Shown here: in pieces, positions 15,769 through 24,971 of the stretch | Layout of the letters: each line of letters starts with the position of its first letter | Position numbering within the stretch: position 1 is the stretch's first letter | Assembly (NCBI GenBank): GCA_947475685.1 | Contig: CANJNC010000029.1 | Location: 1 to 41,504 of the forward strand | DNA from: Comamonadaceae bacterium | GTDB taxonomy: Bacteria; Pseudomonadota; Gammaproteobacteria; Burkholderiales; Burkholderiaceae_C | Direction of reading: 5' to 3' | DNA length: 41,504 nt | Notes under the pieces: model-generated | Told to the model about the DNA's origin: nothing | What the model saw: only the letters and a program-made list of their open reading frames with translations | Database searches by the model: none | Program-made: the position numbers and the translations under genes

Positions 15769-16758
15769 TCAATCAAACTTCAAACTTGCCGTTTTAACCA
15801 ACTGGCTCCACTTGTCCAACTCTTTGCGGATGACTTGAGCAAGTCTTTCAGGAGGACCACCCACAGGTTCTACGCCCTGAAGCGCTAGTTTCTCTCGAAT
15901 ATCGGACGTCTCTAGCACGCGGTTGACCTCTCGGTTGAGCAATTCAACCACATTGGGTGACAGTTTCGCAGGACCCAGCAAAGCAAAGAATGTTCCGCCT
16001 TCTACGGCAAAGCCTTGCTCTGCCAATGTAGGGACATCGGGCAACAAAGAAAACCGCTTGGCAGAGGCAACGCCTAGCAATTTAAAACGACCAGACTTCA
16101 CGTTGGGATAAGAGGTGGAATAGACATCCATGGAGGTTTGAATTTCACCGGCAATCAAAGCAGTGATCAGGGGCGCGCCTCCCTTATAGGGAATGTGCGT
16201 AATTTCAATGTCGCTCTTTTGTCGAAAGAGTTCATAGGCCAAGTGGTTGGAGCTGCCTAAGCCAAAAGAGCCAAAGTTCAATTTCCCAGCGTTGAGCTTG
16301 GCGTACTTAACCCACTCTGCAACGTTAGATGCAGGCACATTGGGATTGACCAGCAACAAATAAGGGGTTGTCGCCATCATGACAATGGGCGTAAAGTCAT
16401 TGATGGGATCGTAGGGCAGGGACTTTTGCGTGGCTGAATTGGTCCCAAACGTGCTTGCCGTCCCAAGGAGCAGTGAGTATCCATCAGGACTTGACATGGC
16501 GACGTTGCTCGTACCGATGGCTCCTGAAGCGCCCGCTCGAGTATCAATGACAAAGGGTTGACCTATATTTTTACCCACCTTCTCAAAAATGATTCTGAGC
16601 ACCGTGTCGCCGGATCCACCTGCTGGGAATGTGTTTACAATTCGAAGAGGTCGATCAGGATAACTTTGCGCGTTCGTCAGTGAGCACATGCAGCAAAGAA
16701 CAAAAAAATAAAACAATTCAAGCAAGGCCAAAAATCTTTTTTTGGTATATGGATTCAC
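15769..16758 (-). CDS. Bug/TctC-family periplasmic solute-binding protein 2
   Basis: The 329 aa protein has a signal peptide (about residues 9-30, ending NAQ), then YPDRPLRIVNTFPAGGSGD, DTRAGASGAIGTSNVAMSSPDGYSL and LPYDPINDFTPIV, all diagnostic of the family. It is convergent with binding protein 1 (137 bp between stops) and divergent from the MaoC-ligase-SDR operon, sharing an 82-bp control region with it. The ligand may therefore be the acid that the neighbouring CoA ligase activates; this is inference from position. Confidence 0.93.
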   Translation of the reverse strand: MNPYTKKRFLALLELFYFFVLCCMCSLTNAQSYPDRPLRIVNTFPAGGSGDTVLRIIFEKVGKNIGQPFVIDTRAGASGAIGTSNVAMSSPDGYSLLLGTASTFGTNSATQKSLPYDPINDFTPIVMMATTPYLLLVNPNVPASNVAEWVKYAKLNAGKLNFGSFGLGSSNHLAYELFRQKSDIEITHIPYKGGAPLITALIAGEIQTSMDVYSTSYPNVKSGRFKLLGVASAKRFSLLPDVPTLAEQGFAVEGGTFFALLGPAKLSPNVVELLNREVNRVLETSDIREKLALQGVEPVGGPPERLAQVIRKELDKWSQLVKTASLKFD

Positions 16759-16840
16759 TTTTGTTTCCTTGACAAGAGGATCGGCTTAGAAGAGCCTACC
16801 CAAGAATTAAAATTAAACTGCTTTAGCATCATAATATAAA

Positions 16841-17374
16841 ATGAAGTTGTTTGACCAACAAACACGGCTCACCTCAAGTCAAACACCCAAAAAAACGCTT
16901 ACCAAAGAACCAAGGAAGACCATTTTGAAAAACGAATATTTCAACCATTATTGGGAAGACTTTATTTTGGGGGAAAGATATTCAACCCGCACGAGGCTTG
17001 TCACGCTTGAAGATCACCTGCAATTTTGTAAACTCGTCGGCTACGAAGTGCCCTTGTTCATTGACGAAAACTTTGCCAAAGCCTCCAGCAACAATGGACT
17101 CATTTGTCCTAGCCACTTGATCATGTCGTTCACAACGGCCATGACGGGTAATTTATTTTCAAAATCAATCATTGCTTTATTGACGATAGAAAATGCAAGG
17201 TTTCTAGCCCCCGTTCGACCGGGCGACATGATTAGGACGGAGGTTGAAATACTCAGCAAGCGAGAAACCAGCAAAATTGACCGAGGCATTGTGGTGTTCA
17301 GAGACTTGGTATTTAATCAACACAACGATCTGGTGTTTCAAAACGACAAGACTGCACTCATTAAAAGAATTTGA
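16841..17374 (+). CDS. MaoC-like hot-dog protein with atypical active site
   Basis: The 177 aa protein has a hot-dog fold: YWEDFILGERYSTRTRLVT (about residues 37-55), a central helix, and ENARFLAPVRPGDMIRTEVEI (about 124-145), typical of MaoC-like dehydratases and thioesterase relatives. The hydratase-2 motif D-x-N-P-x-H is not preserved: the segment reads GYEVPLFIDENFAKA, with Phe73 in the place of His. It may be a different class of hot-dog enzyme or a binding protein. It leads a three-gene operon with a PaaK-like ligase 9 nt downstream and an SDR. The first 30 residues are low in similarity, and a later start is possible. Confidence 0.8.
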   Translation: MKLFDQQTRLTSSQTPKKTLTKEPRKTILKNEYFNHYWEDFILGERYSTRTRLVTLEDHLQFCKLVGYEVPLFIDENFAKASSNNGLICPSHLIMSFTTAMTGNLFSKSIIALLTIENARFLAPVRPGDMIRTEVEILSKRETSKIDRGIVVFRDLVFNQHNDLVFQNDKTALIKRI

Positions 17375-17383
17375 ACTCACAAG

Positions 17384-18721
17384 ATGTCTATCTTCAATTC
17401 AAATGCTGCGATTCAAGAGGTGCAAAATGAAAAACTGCAAGAAATTTTGTCAATTTGTGAAAAAGGCCATCCCTACTACAAAGAGCTTTGGTCCAAAGAA
17501 GGCATCGACGTCTCTTTGATCAAAACAACGGACGATTTGATCCGTTTGCCACTGACCCATAAGCAAGCCTTGATGGAAAATCCGGATAGTTTTCGAATTC
17601 AACTCAAGGACTTGCCCCTTCAAGAAAGAATTCTGTGGGAAGTCATTTATACAACAGGAACCACATCGGAGCCAACGCCTTTTTTCAATACGACTCACGA
17701 CTACCACAATTACTTGTTTCAATCCAAGAGAGTGGCCGAAATTTCTGGCATCTTTAGCACCGACATCATTGCCAACCTCTTTCCCTTGACCACCGCACCC
17801 ATGGGCGCTTATCTCAGATCTGTGACCAATGCCTATGCAGCAGGCGCCACGATCTTTGCAGCACTGCCTGGCGCTAAAAATGCCAAACACGATCTCCAGC
17901 GTTCAATGCAAGAGTGCATCCGTTTGATCGAACAAAATCGCCCCACCATTTTATGGGGCATACCCAGTTTTCTCAGGCGACTGCTCATCAAAGCCATAGA
18001 ACTTGAGGCTGATTTTCAAAGTGTTCGAATGTGTGCCATCACGGGTGAGGCTTCTAGCATGGCCATGAGGGATGAAATTCGGCGTTGTCTTAAAGTATTA
18101 CACGCCAAGGATCAAATCGTTTTCGATCGCTACGGATCCACTGAGCTTGGCGCTTTTGCACAATGCAAAGAAGAAAGTGACTGGCACAACCCAACACCTG
18201 AGGCCCAATTTCACGAAGTCGTGGACATAGAGAGTGGCAAACGGCTCAACCATGGCGAACGAGGTGCACTTGCAGTAACCCACCTAGACCGAAGAGGAAC
18301 GGTATTGATTCGTTTTCTCATAGGCGACTTCGTCTCCATTGCAAACGATGCCTGCCCAAACTGCGGCAGACAAGGCGATAGAATTGTAGGGCCAGTCACG
18401 AGAGCCAAAGATTTGGTCAAAGTCAAAGGCATGTTGATCAACCCCAGTGTATTGCTCAATGGCATTCAGAGCATCATCGGTATCGATGAGTTTCAAGTCG
18501 AAGTCTGCAAAGCCGTCGCAAGCGATCCCTTCTCCATGGATGAATTGAAAGTCCGCATCGCCACACAGGTCCTTGACAAAGCGCATTTGATCCGTCATTT
18601 GACAGAAACGGTCCAAATTTCCGTCAAAGTCACCCCTCGCATTGAGATCGTAGCCATAGAGGACATTTTCAACATTGAAAAACACGCCAAAATACAGCGT
18701 TTCATTGATTCGCGAAAATAA
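17384..18721 (+). CDS. Phenylacetate-CoA ligase-like adenylate-forming enzyme
   Basis: The 445 aa protein is of the PaaK type. It has the ATP-binding loop YTTGTTSEPT (residues 89-98), the adenylate motif FDRYGSTELG (about 247-256), a metal-type CPNC pair (Cys324, Cys327), and the C-terminal hinge KDLVKVKGMLINP (about 342-354). It should activate a carboxylic acid, probably aromatic, as its CoA thioester; the exact acid is unknown. It sits 9 nt after the MaoC-like gene and 33 nt before the SDR gene, so all three likely form one transcript. Together they could activate and then process an acid imported with the aid of a neighbouring Bug protein. Confidence 0.9.
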   Translation: MSIFNSNAAIQEVQNEKLQEILSICEKGHPYYKELWSKEGIDVSLIKTTDDLIRLPLTHKQALMENPDSFRIQLKDLPLQERILWEVIYTTGTTSEPTPFFNTTHDYHNYLFQSKRVAEISGIFSTDIIANLFPLTTAPMGAYLRSVTNAYAAGATIFAALPGAKNAKHDLQRSMQECIRLIEQNRPTILWGIPSFLRRLLIKAIELEADFQSVRMCAITGEASSMAMRDEIRRCLKVLHAKDQIVFDRYGSTELGAFAQCKEESDWHNPTPEAQFHEVVDIESGKRLNHGERGALAVTHLDRRGTVLIRFLIGDFVSIANDACPNCGRQGDRIVGPVTRAKDLVKVKGMLINPSVLLNGIQSIIGIDEFQVEVCKAVASDPFSMDELKVRIATQVLDKAHLIRHLTETVQISVKVTPRIEIVAIEDIFNIEKHAKIQRFIDSRK

Positions 18722-18754
18722 CACTCACCTCCTAAATTCTCACGAAAGTTCACG

Positions 18755-19510
18755 ATGGATCTGCATTTAAAGAATAAAAAAGTATTGATCACTGGTGCAT
18801 CCAAGGGCATTGGTGCGGCCTGCGCACTGTCTTTTGCAGCAGAGGGGTGTCATCTTGTGCTGGTTGCAAGAAATACAGACGATTTGCTCAGCACGCAAAA
18901 ATCAATACAAGATAAGTTTGCGGTAGGGGTGGAGATCATGTCGGCCGATTTGAGAAATCCACAGCAATTGATGCAGATCGTCCTTGAACACGCAGATGTG
19001 GATATTTTGATCAACAACGCAGGCGACATTCCTGGTGGCAGCATCACGGCAGTCAACGACAGCGCTTGGAGACACTCATGGGAACTTAAATTATTTGGCT
19101 ATATCAATCTATCACGAGAAATTTACAACGCCATGGTGGAGAGAAATCACGGTGTGATCCTTAACATCATTGGCATGGCCGCGGAAAAACCATCATTTGA
19201 TTACATTTGTGGATCAACAGCGAATGCAGCTTTGGTGGCTTTTACGAAAGCGCTGGGCAAAGGGCCACATCAAAAATCTGTTCGAGTTTTAGGTGTCAAC
19301 CCACCCTCTACAAAAACCGATCGGATCTTAAAGGTGATGGCAACCATTGCCAAAGAGATCTTCAATGATGAAACTAGGATCGATGATATTCCGAAGGATA
19401 AAATGTTTCAAACTTTAATCGATCCTGAGCAAGTCGCTGATGCGGTTGTTTATTTATCGTCTCCGCGAGCGGATCAAATTACAGGGGTGGTTTTAAATCT
19501 TGCCTCTTGA
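18755..19510 (+). CDS. Short-chain dehydrogenase/reductase (SDR) with altered YxxxK motif
   Basis: The 251 aa classical-SDR-sized protein has the cofactor motif TGASKGIG (residues 13-20), INNAG (86-90) and a C-terminal ITGVVLNLAS where SDRs have their final strand. The active-site motif is YICGSTANAAL, so Tyr150 is kept but the usual Lys is Ser154. I recall SDR groups with YIxGS at this point, so this may be a subfamily trait and not decay. It is the last gene of the MaoC/ligase/SDR operon and could oxidise or reduce the CoA-bound intermediate. The ATG at 18755 is well placed at the start of the fold. Confidence 0.88.
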   Translation: MDLHLKNKKVLITGASKGIGAACALSFAAEGCHLVLVARNTDDLLSTQKSIQDKFAVGVEIMSADLRNPQQLMQIVLEHADVDILINNAGDIPGGSITAVNDSAWRHSWELKLFGYINLSREIYNAMVERNHGVILNIIGMAAEKPSFDYICGSTANAALVAFTKALGKGPHQKSVRVLGVNPPSTKTDRILKVMATIAKEIFNDETRIDDIPKDKMFQTLIDPEQVADAVVYLSSPRADQITGVVLNLAS

Positions 19511-19588
19511 ATGAAAGATCTTCTAACCTGAGCTTAAGGATTGGTTGAGTTGTCGTATTTTACAAGCGATCTATAATTTGAATTATTA

Positions 19589-19609
19589 GCTCTTGGCTCT
19601 TAGCTCTTG
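19589..19609. repeat. Three tandem GCTCTT(G/A) heptamers
   Basis: GCTCTTG, GCTCTTA, GCTCTTG lie in direct series in the spacer between the SDR and Bug protein 3. This is short and of unknown meaning. Confidence 0.5.
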
Positions 19610-19795
19610 AATAAAGAGGCTTCCTCTGAGCAAGGCTTCATTAGAAAAGCTGTTGATCTGATTGCATTTCAAGTTGTCGATTGAAAAATCTGTTGACATT
19701 TATGTTCTAACTGAAATAATGAATCAACTTGGATGAAGTTAACTCGAGCGGTCAGCTCAAAAATGTGTCTAAATTTATAGATTGGGTTTTAAAGT

Positions 19796-20761
19796 ATGTG
19801 TAAGTTTAAAATTCTATGCTTATTTTTAATTTCATTTTTTTTCACGTCCTCATTCTCGCAAGCTTGGCCAGACAAACCCATTAAACTGGTTGTGCCCTTT
19901 GGGCCTGGTGGTACAAATGATTTATTGGCTCGCATCGTTTCTCAATCTTTGGGAGACAAGCTTGGACAAACTGTGGTTGTTGATAACAGGCCTGGGGCAG
20001 GGGGGGCCATTGGTACCGATTATGTGATTCGATCAGCACCGGATGGATACACTTTAATGATTGGTGCGACGAGTACCATCGCAGTCAACGTGACGGCTTA
20101 TCCAAATAGAAACTTTGATCCCACGAAAAATCTGACCCCAATTGTTGAGTTGGCCTCAGGACCTTTTGTAGTGTTTGTCAATCCAAGTGTCAATGCAACA
20201 AATATAAAAGAACTGATCGAATTAGCGAAGTCTAAACCGGGAGCTTTAAACTTTAGCTCCTCAGGAAAGGGAAGTTCATTGCATTTAAGCGCTGAACTTT
20301 TAAAACTGATGACCAAAGTTGATATGGTTCATGTGCCCTACAAGAGCGGTGGGGCGGCTATCACTGCACTTGTGTCGGGTGAGGTTCAAGTCTATATTGG
20401 TGACATGGCGTCCTTGTTTCAGCACGTTAAAACCAAAGCCGTTCGCCCCTTGGCAGTCACAACAGAAAAAAGATTCTTACTTCTTGCCGATTTACCCACT
20501 GTGTCTGAATCAGGTGTCCCTGGCTATGAAGCATCTTCATGGTATGGATTGTTAGGCCCAGCTGGATTGCCCGCTGATATTGCCAACAAGATCAACAAAG
20601 AAATCAATGTCATCATGCACACACCCGCAATGTCAGAGAGAATGCAGACCTTGGGAATTCAGGCTTCGACGGGTACAAGCGAGAGATTTACGCAGTTGAT
20701 TAAGCAACAAGTACCGAAATGGGCCATTGTCGTTAAAGCTGCTGGCGCACAAGAGGAGTAA
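19796..20761 (+). CDS. Bug/TctC-family periplasmic solute-binding protein 3
   Basis: The 321 aa protein has a signal peptide (residues 1-22, ending SFSQA), then WPDKPIKLVVPFGPGGTND, NRPGAGGAIGTDYVIRSAPDGYTL and VPYKSGGAAITALVSGEVQ. The polysaccharide-deacetylase-like gene starts 2 nt after its stop codon, so they are cotranscribed and probably handle the same compound. PuuE-type relatives act on ureides and cyclic amides, and the gene after that (opposite strand) is an amidase. Together these hint at a nitrogen-containing ligand, which is inference only. Confidence 0.93.
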   Translation: MCKFKILCLFLISFFFTSSFSQAWPDKPIKLVVPFGPGGTNDLLARIVSQSLGDKLGQTVVVDNRPGAGGAIGTDYVIRSAPDGYTLMIGATSTIAVNVTAYPNRNFDPTKNLTPIVELASGPFVVFVNPSVNATNIKELIELAKSKPGALNFSSSGKGSSLHLSAELLKLMTKVDMVHVPYKSGGAAITALVSGEVQVYIGDMASLFQHVKTKAVRPLAVTTEKRFLLLADLPTVSESGVPGYEASSWYGLLGPAGLPADIANKINKEINVIMHTPAMSERMQTLGIQASTGTSERFTQLIKQQVPKWAIVVKAAGAQEE

Positions 20762-20763
20762 AT

Positions 20764-21645
20764 ATGGAACCCCAGGATTACGGACCTTTTCCATTTGTAC
20801 CCATTACTCAAAGGCCCAAAATAAGCTGGCCAAACAATGCCAATTTAGCAGTTTGGGTGATTCCAAATATTGAGTTTTTTTCACTCAAGGATGGACTATC
20901 CGGACATCCTTTTGAAGGCAAGGGACCCGCTCCAAGCGTCCGAGCATGGTCGCAAAGAGATTATGGCAATAGAGTTGGTATATGGCGAATATTTGAAGTC
21001 ATGAAGGAGCTTGGCATTAGAGCTTCTCCAACTGTCAACAGCGATATTTGTATTCATCATCCGGAAATTATTGAACAATGCATGCGCTTAGACTGGGAGC
21101 TTGTTGGGCACAACAAGACCAATACTCAAAGGCTCAATGCCGTACCTGCTGAGCAAGAAAAAGAGCTCATACATAATTGTCTCGAGATATTGGAAAAAAC
21201 CAGTGGTAAGCGACCTGTGGGTTGGCTTGGATCGGCACTGGCTGAATCGTGGAATACGTTGGATCATCTCATTGATGAGGGATGTACTTACGTTGCCGAC
21301 TGGGTCAATGATGATCAACCCTACGTGATGAGTGTCAGTGGCAAAAAAATTGTTTCAATTCCTTACTCATACGAAATAAATGACTCAAATCACATCTACT
21401 ATCGATTTGGTGGCGGAGATGATTTTGAGCAAATGATAAGAAAGCAATTTGATGTTTTATACCGAGAAGGGGAGCAGTCTGGTCGAGTGATGGCTATTTG
21501 TCTTCACCCCTTTATGATTGGAGTACCACATCGAATTGACTCGCTTCGAAAATCTTTAGAATATATTTCTGGTCACTCTAAGGTATGGTTTGCAACGGGT
21601 TCGGAGATTGTGAACCACTATCTCAAGAGCGGCAATACCTTTTAA
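20764..21645 (+). CDS. Polysaccharide-deacetylase-fold hydrolase (PuuE/allantoinase-like)
   Basis: The 293 aa protein of the polysaccharide deacetylase superfamily is close in style to PuuE-type allantoinase and related amidohydrolases. Visible elements are ISWPNNANLAVWVIPNIEFF (residues 20-39), RDYGNRVGIWRI (65-76), PTVNSDICIHHPEII with Asp94, ELVGHNKTNTQ with His116, and the late CLHPFMIGVPHRI. It has no signal peptide, so it is cytoplasmic, unlike true polysaccharide deacetylases. It is tightly coupled to a Bug binding protein upstream and convergent with an amidase gene 17 bp away. The substrate is unknown. Confidence 0.88.
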   Translation: MEPQDYGPFPFVPITQRPKISWPNNANLAVWVIPNIEFFSLKDGLSGHPFEGKGPAPSVRAWSQRDYGNRVGIWRIFEVMKELGIRASPTVNSDICIHHPEIIEQCMRLDWELVGHNKTNTQRLNAVPAEQEKELIHNCLEILEKTSGKRPVGWLGSALAESWNTLDHLIDEGCTYVADWVNDDQPYVMSVSGKKIVSIPYSYEINDSNHIYYRFGGGDDFEQMIRKQFDVLYREGEQSGRVMAICLHPFMIGVPHRIDSLRKSLEYISGHSKVWFATGSEIVNHYLKSGNTF

Positions 21646-21662
21646 ACACAGCTGCTTTATAT

Positions 21663-22973
21663 TTAGAGTGATTTTTTCAATAATTTCTCAACCCATAAGG
21701 CTTTTGATAAAACTTCAACATCCCCTCTCATTGGCCCAATCAATTGAATGCCCAATGGAAGATTGTCTGATCCTGTAAAGCCAGGTAGGGTTATACAAGG
21801 CACTCCCATTGAGGACCAAATGCGGTTAAAAGTTGCATCACCAGTCGAAGTTAAGCCTTTTGGGGCTACCCCCAAAGCACTCGGGGTGATCAGCAGATCA
21901 AATTTAGAAAATATTTTTTCTTTGATGACTTCCTTACACGTTTGCGTCAATTCACTCGCCAAGTGATATTGAGATAACTTGATTTGTTGCCCCGTGACTA
22001 TTCGCATTTTAATTGCCTCAGACAATAAATTTGGGGTCGTTAGATATTCATGCTGTAGCGCTCTAGAGAGCTCATAATATTCAATATCGTGATGCGCTGA
22101 ATCAAGGCTCTTGAATACATCGGGAAGATTAATTTCCTTGATATTGATACCATTTTTTGAAAATAAGTGACTTGCCAAGTAAATGGAATCGATCATCATT
22201 TTTTCAGCAAGATTCCAATTTTCAGTCCTACAAATTGCAATTTTTAAAGGCTTTATTTTTGAAATATCAAAATACTCTTTTCTTCCTGTAAGTCCAGCCA
22301 ATAGAAGCGCCGTATCTTTTACATTTCTTGAAAATGTCCCTAATGTATCTAAGCTGTCGGAAACTTGTTTGACTCCATATCTGCTGATGGTATTGAAACT
22401 TGGCTTGAATCCAACAATTCCACAAAAACTCGCGGGTCGAATCACTGAGCCACCGGTTTGGGTTCCAACTGCAACGGGTACCATAAAGTCAGCCACAGCC
22501 GCAGCCGAACCACTGGACGAACCTCCCGGCGTATGCAGTGGATTATGAGGATTGGTAGTCGCTCCGGGAAAACTGGTTGCAAATTCAGTTGTGACGGTTT
22601 TACCTAAAACCATGGCCCCGGATCGAATACTCATGGATACAGGCGCAGCATTGATCAAGGCCAAGTTATTTTTGTAAATTGACGAGCCGCAAGTTGTTAT
22701 ATACCCCTTACAGTCAATGATATCTTTCCAACCGATTGGCAGTCCGTGTAAGAGTTGCCTTTTTTGTACTTTATCGAGCTTTTTTGATTCCTTGATTGCA
22801 CTGCTCTTATTGAGTTGCGACCATGCTTTAACTACATGGTCTCGCGCTTCAATTCGCTCAAAGCAAGATCGGACTAAAGATTCACAACTGATTTCACGAT
22901 TTGATATTTTTTTTACAATTTGATTTGCATCTAGAAGAAAATACCTACCATCGCTTTTATTTTGAATTGCCAT
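21663..22973 (-). CDS. Amidase signature (AS) family amidase
   Basis: The 436 aa protein has the AS catalytic triad Lys83 (LPIGWKDIID), cis-Ser about Ser152 (TPGGSSSGSAAAVA) and nucleophile Ser176 (GTQTGGSVIRPA). It is cytoplasmic with no signal. It hydrolyses an amide or ureide-type C-N bond; GatA is unlikely because no gatB or gatC adjoins and the sequence is nearer catabolic amidases. It is convergent with the PuuE-like hydrolase gene, suggesting a common catabolic theme although the two are not cotranscribed. Confidence 0.92.
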   Translation of the reverse strand: MAIQNKSDGRYFLLDANQIVKKISNREISCESLVRSCFERIEARDHVVKAWSQLNKSSAIKESKKLDKVQKRQLLHGLPIGWKDIIDCKGYITTCGSSIYKNNLALINAAPVSMSIRSGAMVLGKTVTTEFATSFPGATTNPHNPLHTPGGSSSGSAAAVADFMVPVAVGTQTGGSVIRPASFCGIVGFKPSFNTISRYGVKQVSDSLDTLGTFSRNVKDTALLLAGLTGRKEYFDISKIKPLKIAICRTENWNLAEKMMIDSIYLASHLFSKNGINIKEINLPDVFKSLDSAHHDIEYYELSRALQHEYLTTPNLLSEAIKMRIVTGQQIKLSQYHLASELTQTCKEVIKEKIFSKFDLLITPSALGVAPKGLTSTGDATFNRIWSSMGVPCITLPGFTGSDNLPLGIQLIGPMRGDVEVLSKALWVEKLLKKSL

Positions 22974-23087
22974 CTAAAAAAACTTTCCCTTGAGAACACA
23001 TTCAATCGAAGTACGGCACACAATCATCTAGCTATGCCGTTTAAAAATAGTCAGATCCCTTATATCAGTGCTTCAAATCAATTTTCT

Positions 23088-24071
23088 TTATGAGACCTGT
23101 TGAATTCCAGCAATCAACCAGACTTTATTGCCAGACTTTGAGTAACTCATGTTCCATACTTCTTTAAATGGCTCGGGATCGGCATGGAGGCCCTCTTTCA
23201 TCATTCCTTTAAATTCCACACTGGCCAAATAATTATCTCCTGCTTGTTCAATCCCCAGTAAAACCGCTTCAAGTTCATTGACCTCTGTTTTAGTAATCTG
23301 TGCAAAAAGTGGTGTTGAATCGCGATCGCTTAATTGAACTTTAATTTCTGACAACATGTCGTCAGTCATCCATGTTCTCATGAGCGCAGTATCTGATCTA
23401 TCCCAAGCATCTTGCATGCTGATAAATCCTTTTTTAACAGTTTCTAAAAAGCCGTTGACATCAAATCCTTCAGGAATTGACCAATTCGTTGGGTTTAAAA
23501 CAGAGGCGTAGTTTGAGTGAAGTGATTGATTCGAGCCAGGGGCAACTTGGTTGTTGACAGGCTGAGTCTGATGACCAGTAAACAAATGACTTGACTGATG
23601 GTGTGCATTTACATTTGTGCTTGACGACAAAGAGCTGCCAGCACCCTGAAACGCCATCGGTGCAAGATCATTGGGTTGAGAGTTGTTTCTTCTGCGCATG
23701 AAGTAACCAACGACGGCAATTAAAATAAAGGCCAGCAAGCCAAACATTAAAAATTGACCAAACTCTGCGCCTAAGCCCATTGAGTGAGCAAGCCATGCCA
23801 ATCCCAAGCCAGCTGCAAGCCCTCCAGCCATCGCCGCCCACGGCCTACGGGTTGGGCTTGCAACTGGTGCTTGAGCTGGGGTAGGTGCCGTTGATGGGCT
23901 CGCAGACGGTTGTGTTCCAGGTTGTGCTGGCTTTGCTGCCTCGCGTTGCGTGACATTGCTTGATTGCTGACCTACGGGTTTACCCGAGCCCATTCGCTTC
24001 GAAGCATTGACACCCATGCATGTCAAGCTCAATAAAATGATAAATATCAGCGGTAAAAATTTTGTTTTCAT
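23088..24071 (-). CDS. Tim44-like domain membrane protein
   Basis: The 327 aa protein has a signal or anchor segment at 1-23, a long Ala/Pro/Gln-rich linker (about 24-80), two hydrophobic segments (about 81-125) with the basic stop MRRRNN, another flexible linker, and a C-terminal Tim44-like domain (about 195-327) with ending SKSGNKVWLIAGIQQV. This architecture is widespread in Burkholderiales as a predicted inner-membrane transporter-like protein of unknown function. Gln/Ser-rich spacers explain the low-complexity DNA. It is monocistronic and divergent from terC. Confidence 0.88.
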   Translation of the reverse strand: MKTKFLPLIFIILLSLTCMGVNASKRMGSGKPVGQQSSNVTQREAAKPAQPGTQPSASPSTAPTPAQAPVASPTRRPWAAMAGGLAAGLGLAWLAHSMGLGAEFGQFLMFGLLAFILIAVVGYFMRRRNNSQPNDLAPMAFQGAGSSLSSSTNVNAHHQSSHLFTGHQTQPVNNQVAPGSNQSLHSNYASVLNPTNWSIPEGFDVNGFLETVKKGFISMQDAWDRSDTALMRTWMTDDMLSEIKVQLSDRDSTPLFAQITKTEVNELEAVLLGIEQAGDNYLASVEFKGMMKEGLHADPEPFKEVWNMSYSKSGNKVWLIAGIQQVS

Positions 24072-24184
24072 TTGTTTCCCAAGTAGATCTGTACAGTAAC
24101 ACTTAAAGAGATTGGAATCAATTGTTTGGAATAATAAGTTGAATTATTTGAACACAAGCGTAAAGACACAAAATAAAAAGGGTA

Positions 24185-24215
24185 TTGACAAATAATATTT
24201 GTTTTTTAGTAGAAT
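24185..24215 (+). promoter_or_regulatory. Possible sigma70 promoter of the TerC gene
   Basis: TTGACA at 24185-24190 and TAGAAT at 24210-24215 are separated by 19 bp, which is longer than the ideal 17 bp. No yybP-ykoY manganese riboswitch was recognised between it and the start codon at 24247. Confidence 0.35.
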
Positions 24216-24246
24216 TTATCAATGTATAACTTTATAAAAACTTAAA

Positions 24247-24948
24247 ATGGATGTCCTTTCTACGTCTGATTTTTGGATCGATCTTTTAAAGATCATATGG
24301 ATCAATATTATTTTATCTGGCGACAATGCAGTGGTCATTGCACTTGCCGCTAGGAGTCTTCCGCCAAAAGAAAGAAAAATGGCAATTCTTTTTGGGTCAG
24401 GCGCTGCTGTTGTATTAAGAATTGTCCTGACAATAGTCGCAGCTAAACTTCTTGAGATGGAATACCTTCAAATCATTGGAGGCGTATTGCTTTTGTGGAT
24501 TGGAGTTCAGTTGTTGTCTGAAAATGATGAGGAAGAGGGTGAATCTAAAGAGCATACTACTCTTCGTTCGGCCATTTTCACAATTTTGGTAGCTGATTTA
24601 ATCATGAGTTTAGATAATGTGATCGGTGTGGCTGCAGCGGCGAAGGGGTCCATGTTGCTGCTGACCATTGGTCTAGCAATAAGCATTCCATTGATTATTT
24701 TCAGCAGCAACGTCATGATGAGTCTTATGAGCCGTTTCCCTTTCATAGTGACCCTAGGGGCTGCACTTATTGGCTGGGTGAGCGGAGAAGCAATCATCAA
24801 TGACAGAGCAATTCATGAATTCATCAGTGAAAACCCCATTCTTGAGTATGCGGTCCCCACTTTATGTGCTGTATTTGTGATAGCCTTGGGCAGATTCTTA
24901 CAAAAAAAGAAAGATACCATTGCGAATTCGAGCTCCGAGAATGTTTAA
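24247..24948 (+). CDS. TerC-family integral membrane protein (YjbE type)
   Basis: The 233 aa protein has about seven transmembrane helices. Family markers with acidic residues in the membrane are INIILSGDNAVVIALAAR (about residues 19-36) and LVADLIMSLDNVIGVAAAAKG (about 116-136). TerC-family proteins are linked to metal ion homeostasis, including manganese efflux, and to tellurite resistance. No other tellurite or metal genes are adjacent. A strong hairpin follows the gene. Its divergent neighbour is the Tim44-like gene. Confidence 0.9.
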   Translation: MDVLSTSDFWIDLLKIIWINIILSGDNAVVIALAARSLPPKERKMAILFGSGAAVVLRIVLTIVAAKLLEMEYLQIIGGVLLLWIGVQLLSENDEEEGESKEHTTLRSAIFTILVADLIMSLDNVIGVAAAAKGSMLLLTIGLAISIPLIIFSSNVMMSLMSRFPFIVTLGAALIGWVSGEAIINDRAIHEFISENPILEYAVPTLCAVFVIALGRFLQKKKDTIANSSSENV

Positions 24949-24971
24949 GTCCTTCCATACAAACTAGCATT

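Noticed and set aside
15753..15780. AAGTTTGA/TCAAACTT inverted repeat between Bug genes 1 and 2 as a terminator
   Set aside because: It overlaps the coding end of Bug gene 2 and has no T-tract; the stem may be coincidental.
21663..22973. Amidase as GatA of the Asp/Glu-tRNA amidotransferase
   Set aside because: No gatB or gatC adjoins and the context is catabolic.
24072..24246. Manganese (yybP-ykoY) riboswitch before the TerC gene
   Set aside because: No characteristic paired elements seen in the short AT-rich leader.
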